Source of the DNA: Streptomyces sclerotialus
Lineage (GTDB): Bacteria; Actinomycetota; Actinomycetes; Streptomycetales; Streptomycetaceae
Length of the DNA: 64,000 nucleotides
Assembly (NCBI RefSeq): GCF_040907265.1
Contig: NZ_JBFOHP010000002.1
Location: 7,564,001 to 7,628,000 of the forward strand
Direction of reading: 5' to 3'
In this document: positions 58,879-64,000 of the stretch, piece by piece
Numbering within the stretch: the first letter of the stretch is position 1
How the letters are laid out: each line of letters opens with the position of its first letter
Position numbers and translations under genes: made by a program
Notes under the pieces: model-generated
What the model was told of the DNA's origin: nothing
Database searches by the model: none
What the model saw: the letters and a program-made list of their open reading frames with translations, nothing else

Positions 58879-59810
58879 CGGCCCGCCGCATCGGCGTGAT
58901 CGGACTCGGCGCCGTCTCCCGGTACTACCTCGCCGCGATCGGCCGGCTGCCCGGCTGGACCCTGGCGGCCGTGTGCGACGCGCGGGAGGACGCGCTGCGT
59001 CCGTACCGCGGCCATGTCCCCTGCCACACGGGGCACCGCGCGCTCCTGGCGGACCCCGCACTGGACGCCGTCGTCGTCGCCGTGCCGAACCACGCGCACG
59101 CCGGGATCTGCCGGGACGCGCTGCGTGCCGGCGTCCCGGTCTGCGTCGAGAAGCCGCTCGCGCTGCACGCGGCGGAGGGACGCGAGCTGACCGCACTGGC
59201 CCGCGAGCGGGGGACCCCGCTCTTCACCGCGTTCCACCGCCGCTACAACGACGGCGTACGGCGGCTCCGGCGCGACCTGGCCGCCGCCCGGGCCCCCGTC
59301 GCCTCGGTCCGGGTCCGCTACCTCGAACGCATCGAGGACCACATCGCGGGCGACACCTGGTACCTCGACCCCCGGCGCTGCGGCGGTGGCTGCGTGGCCG
59401 ACAACGGGCCCAACGCCTTCGACCTCGTACGGCTCCTCCTCGGCGACGTGGAGGTCAGCGGCGCGGAGATCACCCGGGACGGCCACGGCACCGACCGGCA
59501 GGCGGTCGTCGCGCTGCGGGCGGCGGGCGGGGCCACCGCCACGGTCGAACTGGACTGGTCGTACCCCGGTGAGGTCAAGGACATCGAGGTACGGCTGACG
59601 GACGGGACCGTACGCGGCACGGACATGCTGGCCCGGCACCCGGGCTTCAAGGCGTCGCTGTGGCACGAGTACGCCGGCATCCTGGCGGACTTCGCCACGG
59701 CACGTGCGCCGGGGGACACCGGGACCGACGACGGTCTCGCCGCGCTGGAACTGGTGGCGGCGAGCTACCGTACGGAACGGGCCACGACGGCGGAGAGGGG
59801 ACGACGGTGA
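58875..59810 (+). CDS. Gfo/Idh/MocA oxidoreductase, copy 2, with altered catalytic motif
   Basis: A 311-residue family member. GVIGLGAVSRYYLAAIGRLP binds the cofactor and GVPVCVEKPLALHAAEGREL holds the EKP Lys. The motif usually written G-G-x-x-x-D-x-G-x-H-x-x-D reads CGGGCVADNGPNAFDLV, with Asn where the His normally stands. This may change the reaction or mark a different substrate class. It differs strongly from copy 1, so two distinct redox steps are likely. Overlaps both neighbours. Confidence 0.87.
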   Translation: MTARRIGVIGLGAVSRYYLAAIGRLPGWTLAAVCDAREDALRPYRGHVPCHTGHRALLADPALDAVVVAVPNHAHAGICRDALRAGVPVCVEKPLALHAAEGRELTALARERGTPLFTAFHRRYNDGVRRLRRDLAAARAPVASVRVRYLERIEDHIAGDTWYLDPRRCGGGCVADNGPNAFDLVRLLLGDVEVSGAEITRDGHGTDRQAVVALRAAGGATATVELDWSYPGEVKDIEVRLTDGTVRGTDMLARHPGFKASLWHEYAGILADFATARAPGDTGTDDGLAALELVAASYRTERATTAERGRR

Positions 59811-60235
59811 GCGGCCGGATGTCCGACGAGAACGGCGTCAAGCGCTCCGTGCGGGGCGACCTGGTCAAGGTCCTGCTGCACCGCCGCACGGACCGCGGCA
59901 TGACGCTCGAACCGCACGCGAGCCGCTGCATGCGCCGCGGTGAGGTGCACGAACTGGTCACCACCGACCAGCGGGACCTCGGTCCCGGGGCGCGCGTCGA
60001 CCGGGTCGGCTTCCTCGGCTTCGTGGAGCTGACGTGCGCCGGAGTGATCGACCGCGGGGACGACGTCTGGCTCGACGGCCTGTGCATCGGCACCGTCCTC
60101 GGCTTCGACGCCTGCCACTTCCCGAACCACTACAACATCCTGATCGGTACCGGCCGGCTCCTCACCGGGGGCGACCTGGAGCTGTGCCCCGAGCTCCCGG
60201 TCGCCTTCACCCAGGCGAGCGCCGCGGCACCCTGA
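59807..60235 (+). CDS. 142-residue conserved-looking protein of unknown function
   Basis: Last gene of the rightward arm, read from a GTG overlapping the preceding stop (GTGA) with GAGAGGGGA upstream. The protein has GDLVKVLLHRRTDRGMTLEP, RCMRRGEVHELVTTDQRDLG and a hydrophobic middle VGFLGFVELTCAGVIDRGDD, then CIGTVLGFDACHFPNHYNIL. There is no signal peptide or membrane segment. The Cys/His-containing DACHFPNHYN stretch could bind a metal or cofactor. I do not recognise the family; coupling to the oxidoreductase suggests it is a pathway component. Confidence 0.75.
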   Translation: MSGRMSDENGVKRSVRGDLVKVLLHRRTDRGMTLEPHASRCMRRGEVHELVTTDQRDLGPGARVDRVGFLGFVELTCAGVIDRGDDVWLDGLCIGTVLGFDACHFPNHYNILIGTGRLLTGGDLELCPELPVAFTQASAAAP

Positions 60236-60264
60236 CCGGCCGTCACCGGTGCCGGACACGACAC

Positions 60265-60304
60265 GGCGCGGCCGGCGGCCCCTCCCGGGGCCACCGGCCG
60301 CGCC
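60265..60304. terminator. bidirectional hairpin terminator
   Basis: GGCGCGGCCGG and CCGGCCGCGCC arms, continued inward by GGCCCC and GGGGCC after a one-base mismatch, form a long stem around a short loop. It lies between the convergent end of the rightward arm and the EF-hand gene and marks the cluster boundary on that side. Confidence 0.75.
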
Positions 60305-60325
60305 CTTACGGGTCGGTGCCCGGCG

Positions 60326-60859
60326 TCAGCCCAGCAGCTCGACGTCCAGCTGACCGAAGTGGTACTTGCGCACCGCGGCGAGCAGCTCGTCGAGCGACAG
60401 CTCACCGTTGTTGTCGGTGTCGACCTTGCGGAACGCCTCCTGGGCGGCCGAGCGGTCCACGCCGATCCCGGCCAGCCAGGCCTCGAACTCACCGGCGTTG
60501 ATCTGCCCGTCGGCGTTCTTGTCGCAGAGGCCGATGATGCCCTTGACGACCGGGCCGAGCGCGCGGTTGAAGTCGGCCTCGCCGCCCTCGAAGATCAGGT
60601 TCTGCGTGACGCTCAGGAACTGGTCCTTGGTGAGCGGGCCGTTCGAGGGCGCCCCGGCCGCCTGCGTGAGGTGGTCGAAGAGGCTGCGGAAGGCCTCCTT
60701 CAGCGTCCTGCCCTCCGCGGAGTCGGCTTCGGACCCGAAGTTCTGCGTGATCTTCGCGGCCTCCTGCTCGAAGTCCCGCCATTCCAGGATTCCGTTGCCG
60801 TCCGAGTCCCACTTCTCGAAGCGCTTCTGCAGCCGCTCGTTCGCGACGGGAGTAGCCAT
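60326..60859 (-). CDS. EF-hand calcium-binding protein (calerythrin-like)
   Basis: A 177-residue soluble protein with three or four EF-hands. Clear loops are DSDGNGILEWRDF near residue 18, DKNADGQINAGEF near 113 and DTDNNGELSLDEL near 147. The second site (SNGPLTKDQFLSV) lacks the acidic ligands and is probably inactive, as in calerythrin-type sarcoplasmic proteins. Likely a calcium buffer or sensor; no link to the neighbouring cluster is visible beyond position. Convergent with the rightward arm. Confidence 0.88.
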   Translation of the reverse strand: MATPVANERLQKRFEKWDSDGNGILEWRDFEQEAAKITQNFGSEADSAEGRTLKEAFRSLFDHLTQAAGAPSNGPLTKDQFLSVTQNLIFEGGEADFNRALGPVVKGIIGLCDKNADGQINAGEFEAWLAGIGVDRSAAQEAFRKVDTDNNGELSLDELLAAVRKYHFGQLDVELLG

Positions 60860-60981
60860 GTGCGGTGTCCTTTCCTCAGTCGTGCCGTTTCTCAGCGGCG
60901 CCGTACCGGGTGGCCGGTGCCGCCTCGCGCGGCCTTCCTTCCCCGAAGGCCGGCAAGTCGAGGAGCTCCGGCGGAATTCCG

Positions 60982-62241
60982 TCAGAGCAGCGTGACCCGG
61001 GGCCCGGCGGCCTTTCCGCGGGTGTCCAGCAAGGCACATTCCGCGCGGGTCAGTGTCGTCATGTCGTAACAGCTGTGGTCCTGCAGGAGAATTGCCAGAT
61101 CCGCGCCTTCCAGAGCCTCCGGCAAAGACTCCACGCGGGCCAGCGGAACGCCGTCCACGGTGAATTCCGGGACATGCGGATCGTGGTAGCGAACCGATAC
61201 GCCGCGGGCCCGGAGTCCGCTCGCCACCGGTCCCGCCGGGGATTCCCTGGCATCGGCCACGTCGGGCTTGTACGCCACGCCGAGCAGGACCACCGACGCC
61301 CGGTCCGGCGGCGTCCCCAGCTCGTCGAGGAGCCCGGCGGCCCGGCCGACGACGTGCGCCGGCATCCGCGACAGCACCTCGTGGGCCGCGGCCAGCATGC
61401 GGAAGGAGAAGCCCTCGGCACCGGCCTTCGCCGCGAGGTAGCGGGGATCGACCGGTATGCAGTGGCCGCCCACGCCGGCCCCGGGCCGGAACGGCGCGAA
61501 CCCGAAGGGCTTGGTACCGGCGCAGTACAGCACGTCCCACACGTCGATGCCCGTCCGGTCGCAGTACAGCGCGACTTCGTCGACGAGGGCGATGTTGACG
61601 TACCGGTAGGTGTTCTCCAGCAGCTTGGCCATCTCGGCCTCGCGCGTGCCGCGCGAGACCACCAGCGTCTCCACGAACCGGCCGTAGAAGGCGACCGCGT
61701 GTTTGGCGCACAGCGGAGTGCAGCCGCTCACCACCTTCGGGGTGTTGCGCACCCCGAACCTGCGGTTGCCCGGGTCGATGCGCTGGGGTGAGTACGCGAG
61801 GTGGAAGTCGGCACCGGCCCGCAGGCCGCTGCTGCCTTCCAGGACCGGCCGGACGACCTCCTCCGTGGTGCCCGGGTAGCTCGTGGACTCCAGGACGACG
61901 AGCATGCCCGGCCGCAGGCAGCGGGCCACGGCCCGCGACGCGGCGCGCACCGCGGAGAGATCCGGGGTGCCGTCCGCGCCGAGGCCCGTGGGCACGCAGA
62001 TCACGACCGTGTCGGCCCGGCGGAGCGCCGCGGCGTCGGACGTGGCGCTGAAGCCCGCCGCGCGCATGGCGGCGACGTCCCCGTCCCGCACCCCGCCGAC
62101 GTGCGAACGCCCTCCGTTGAGGCCGGTGACCACGGCGTCGGAGACGTCGTACCCGAGGGTGGTCAGCCCCGCGGCGCACGCGGCACGCGCGAGCGGCAGC
62201 CCGACGTGCCCCAGTCCGATCACGGCGAGATCGGCAGTCAT
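60982..62241 (-). CDS. nucleotide-sugar 6-dehydrogenase (UDP-glucose/GDP-mannose DH family)
   Basis: A 419-residue NAD-dependent four-electron dehydrogenase that converts a nucleotide sugar to its uronate. The N-terminal Rossmann loop is VIGLGHVGLPLARAACAAGL. ESTSYPGTTEEVV and the substrate Lys/Asn region EAEMAKLLENTYRYVNIALV follow, with the catalytic Cys261 in GAGVGGHCIPVDPRYLAAKA. The C-terminal domain has VLLGVAYKPDVADARESPA. The pattern is closest to the UDP-N-acetylmannosamine/N-acetylglucosamine branch (WecC/WbpA-like). It could feed a sugar uronate to the cluster or belong to cell-surface glycans. Confidence 0.88.
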   Translation of the reverse strand: MTADLAVIGLGHVGLPLARAACAAGLTTLGYDVSDAVVTGLNGGRSHVGGVRDGDVAAMRAAGFSATSDAAALRRADTVVICVPTGLGADGTPDLSAVRAASRAVARCLRPGMLVVLESTSYPGTTEEVVRPVLEGSSGLRAGADFHLAYSPQRIDPGNRRFGVRNTPKVVSGCTPLCAKHAVAFYGRFVETLVVSRGTREAEMAKLLENTYRYVNIALVDEVALYCDRTGIDVWDVLYCAGTKPFGFAPFRPGAGVGGHCIPVDPRYLAAKAGAEGFSFRMLAAAHEVLSRMPAHVVGRAAGLLDELGTPPDRASVVLLGVAYKPDVADARESPAGPVASGLRARGVSVRYHDPHVPEFTVDGVPLARVESLPEALEGADLAILLQDHSCYDMTTLTRAECALLDTRGKAAGPRVTLL

Positions 62242-62277
62242 CAGTCTTCCCCCTGTTCGCGACGGCTGTTCGGCGGG

Positions 62278-62583
62278 TCAGACGGAGAAACTCCCGGTGC
62301 CCGCCGCGAGATGCGAGCCGAATCCCGGCTGTACGGTGAAACTCGGTGTCATGCAGAAGGGGTCCGCGTACACCTGGACGGGTGCGTCGGTGCGATTGAC
62401 CAGTACGTGGGAGTCGAGCGGCAATTTGATGCAGCCGGCCGGATTTTCGTAGGTGGTCGTCGGACTGACTTCGGTCTGGAAAACGATGACCTCGCCCTGG
62501 GCCGCGGCCGCCGGAGCTGCTGTCACCGCCGTCGTGAGAAGTGCAGCGGCGAGGAGGGTGAGAACGGAACCGGCTCGGCGCAT
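62278..62583 (-). CDS. small secreted protein of unknown function
   Basis: A 101-residue exported protein. The signal peptide MRRAGSVLTLLAAALLTTAV, then TAAPAAAA, is clear. The mature 72 residues are beta-rich with two cysteines (ENPAGCIKLPL and ADPFCMTPSF) that could form one disulfide. The composition resembles small streptomycete beta-barrel secreted proteins. It lies 36 bases upstream of the nucleotide-sugar dehydrogenase in the same direction. Confidence 0.75.
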   Translation of the reverse strand: MRRAGSVLTLLAAALLTTAVTAAPAAAAQGEVIVFQTEVSPTTTYENPAGCIKLPLDSHVLVNRTDAPVQVYADPFCMTPSFTVQPGFGSHLAAGTGSFSV

Positions 62584-62712
62584 ATGCCTTTCCTTTCACG
62601 GAGAACAATCACCGTCGGAATCCTGCCCCTGCGCCGTCCGGCGTAATATTCACCCGTCAAGGTGCACCCGATTCAGCGACAATATGCAGATCCGGTGACA
62701 TGAGGCGATCGT

Positions 62713-63612
62713 ATGACCGGAGTCTCCCGGGCGGATATATTCACCGCCATGGACGAACTGGCCCTGCTCGCACGCTCCGACGGCCCCGTGACGCGTGGCC
62801 GTCTCCGCCGTGACCTGACCGCCCTCGGCCTCACCGACGGCGATCTCGTCATGTTCCACACCCGGCTGTCCGCACTCGGTTACGTCGCGGGCGGACCCGG
62901 GACGGTCATCGGCGCCCTCGCCGATGTCGTGGGGGAGCGCGGCACCTTGATGGTCACCTGCGGCTGGAACGACGCCCCGCCCTACGACTTCACCGACTGG
63001 CCGCAGGCCTGGCAGGACGCGCTGCGTGCCGAACACCCCGCGTACGACCCCGACCTCAGCGAGGCGGACCACTCCTTCGGACGGCTGCCGGAGGCCCTGC
63101 GCCGCCGGCCGGGAGCCGTCCGCAGCCGGCACCCCGACGCGAGCTTCGCCGCACTCGGCGCGGCGGCGACGGAACTGATGGCCGACCACCCGTGGGACGA
63201 CCCGCACGGCCCCGGCAGTCCGCTGGCCCGGCTGGTCGCCATGGGCGGCCGGGTCCTGCTCCTGGGCGCGCCGCTGGACTCCCTCACGCTGCTGCACCAC
63301 GCCGAGGCGCTCGCCGACGCGCCGGGCAAGCGGTTCGTGGACTACGAACAGCCGGTCATGGTGGACGGCGAGCGGGTCTGGCGGCGCTTCCACGACATCG
63401 ACTCGGAGGACGGGGCCTTCGACTACTCCGCGGTCGTCCCCGAGGGGCAGTGGCCGTTCGAGGTCATCGCCCGGGACATGATCGCCGCGGGGCTCGGCAG
63501 CCACGGGCTGGTCGGCGCGGCCGAGAGCCATCTCTTCGAGGCCGGGGACGTCGTCGAGTTCGGCGTCGCGTGGATCGAGCGGAAGCTGCGCCCGGCAGCG
63601 CCGGACTCCTGA
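62713..63612 (+). CDS. AAC(3)-family aminoglycoside N-acetyltransferase-like enzyme
   Basis: A 299-residue member of the AAC(3) antibiotic acetyltransferase family. Seen: DLVMFHTRLSALGYVAGGPG, then TVIGALADVVGERGTLMVTC, RSRHPDASFAALGAAATEL, HGPGSPLARLVAMGGRVLLL and LDSLTLLHHAEALADAP. The layout and spacing agree with enzymes that acetylate the 3-amino group of 2-deoxystreptamine, though many environmental relatives have other amine substrates. Beside a cluster with two aminotransferases, a self-protection or biosynthetic N-acetylation role is plausible. GAGG lies 7 bases before the ATG. Confidence 0.87.
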   Translation: MTGVSRADIFTAMDELALLARSDGPVTRGRLRRDLTALGLTDGDLVMFHTRLSALGYVAGGPGTVIGALADVVGERGTLMVTCGWNDAPPYDFTDWPQAWQDALRAEHPAYDPDLSEADHSFGRLPEALRRRPGAVRSRHPDASFAALGAAATELMADHPWDDPHGPGSPLARLVAMGGRVLLLGAPLDSLTLLHHAEALADAPGKRFVDYEQPVMVDGERVWRRFHDIDSEDGAFDYSAVVPEGQWPFEVIARDMIAAGLGSHGLVGAAESHLFEAGDVVEFGVAWIERKLRPAAPDS

Positions 63613-63619
63613 GCGCCTC

Positions 63620-63988
63620 TCACCGGCCGGTGGCCGGCAGACCGGCCGCCACGCAGCCGAACAGCACGCAGGCGGACAGCGTGACCGCCACCGATACGCA
63701 CACCAGCCGGTGACGCAGCTGCCGGTACCGCATCTCGTACTCCTCCCGCAGCTCCCCGCTCCGGTCGCGGACCCGTTCGAGGTAGCGGCGGGTCAGGACG
63801 ACGCGGTCGTCGGTGTACCGGGTGATCACCTCCTCGCGCTGGGCGGTGGTCAGCCAGGGCATCCCGTCGGCGAACACCGCTGCCTCGCTCCTGGCCCGCT
63901 CGGCCTCCGTCCAGCACAGCAGGTAGCCCTCCAGCCGGTCGAGGCCCGCCTCGGCCGCGCGCTCGTCCGGGCCGTGCTTCGGCGTCAC
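63620..63988 (-). CDS. hypothetical protein with C-terminal membrane anchor
   Basis: A 122-residue protein read from a GTG at 63988. The first 90 residues are charged and helical (RAAEAGLDRLEGYLLCWTEA, then WLTTAQREEVITRYTDDRVV, with heptad-like spacing). The last 25 are hydrophobic (LVCVSVAVTLSACVLFGCVA), giving a tail-anchored topology. I do not recognise a function. It is convergent with the acetyltransferase gene, 7 bases apart. Confidence 0.65.
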   Translation of the reverse strand: MTPKHGPDERAAEAGLDRLEGYLLCWTEAERARSEAAVFADGMPWLTTAQREEVITRYTDDRVVLTRRYLERVRDRSGELREEYEMRYRQLRHRLVCVSVAVTLSACVLFGCVAAGLPATGR

Positions 63989-64000
63989 TTCTTCTTCCCG

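Noticed and set aside
51970..62241. Complete UDP-ManNAc3NAcA-type (WbpA/B/E) pathway
   Set aside because: The three enzyme families are present, but the nucleotide-sugar dehydrogenase is beyond a terminator in a separate unit, and no N-acetyltransferase of the WbpD type or epimerase of the WbpI type is seen.

Overview
The window is high-GC actinomycete DNA and reads as Streptomyces. Support comes from GC-rich third codon positions, many GTG starts, genes packed with ATGA/GTGA overlaps, mycothiol-type enzymes (a maleylpyruvate-isomerase-like DinB protein), a streptogrisin-type protease and streptomycete-type hypotheticals. No ribosomal, tRNA or core housekeeping genes were found. There are many regulators, catabolic operons, secreted polymer-degrading enzymes, IS remnants and broken genes, which fits an accessory part of the chromosome (inference).

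Layout. 1-6.6 kb: partial TetR regulator, an acyl/aryl-CoA-ligase-like enzyme next to an atypical membrane-anchored P450, a DUF4239 membrane protein, then decayed DNA with an SDR fragment and a nuclease-like fragment carrying a hexanucleotide expansion. 6.6-13.9 kb: VOC protein, secreted intradiol dioxygenase and secreted S1 protease (both ending in the same carbohydrate-binding module), AraC and LysR regulators, a DinB-like protein and a methyltransferase. 13.9-17.8 kb: decayed IS630- and IS5-type elements around a TetR/small-membrane-protein pair and a DUF6624 gene. 17.8-19.5 kb: a three-gene translationally coupled sigma-factor operon. 19.7-27 kb: a LacI-controlled catabolic operon (SnoaL-like, MFS, HpcH/HpaI aldolase, SDR, alpha/beta hydrolase, bicupin), with an identical 13-bp palindromic site upstream of two of its genes. 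27-30.9 kb: amino-acid permease, HisD-like dehydrogenase and LysR. 31-37.7 kb: a pectate lyase-pectinesterase fusion, a WYL regulator, an NmrA-like protein, a secreted protein and a membrane protein. 37.6-43.8 kb: a sugar-acid operon (mannonate-dehydratase-like, mannitol-dehydrogenase-like, MHS transporter, idonate-dehydrogenase-like) with a divergent GntR.

43.8-63.6 kb is the most striking part: a compact bidirectional cluster that looks biosynthetic but has no PKS, NRPS or terpene-cyclase core. From a 212-bp divergent promoter region, eight genes run left (two DegT/DnrJ/EryC1/StrS aminotransferases, UbiA prenyltransferase, FAD amine-oxidase-like enzyme, AMP-ligase, methyltransferase, CaiB/BaiF CoA-transferase, second AMP-ligase). 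Six run right (Gfo/Idh/MocA oxidoreductase, TIM-barrel isomerase, M20 deacylase, Ldh-type oxidoreductase, second Gfo/Idh/MocA enzyme, unknown 142-aa protein). Nearby lie an EF-hand protein, a nucleotide-sugar dehydrogenase, a small secreted protein and an AAC(3)-type acetyltransferase that could give self-protection. The gene set suggests an amino-sugar or aminocyclitol core joined to an activated acyl and/or prenyl group; the product is not predictable from sequence alone.

A second theme is short tandem repeats (6-, 12-, 15- and 17-bp units) in and between genes, two of them sitting inside broken genes as long dipeptide runs.
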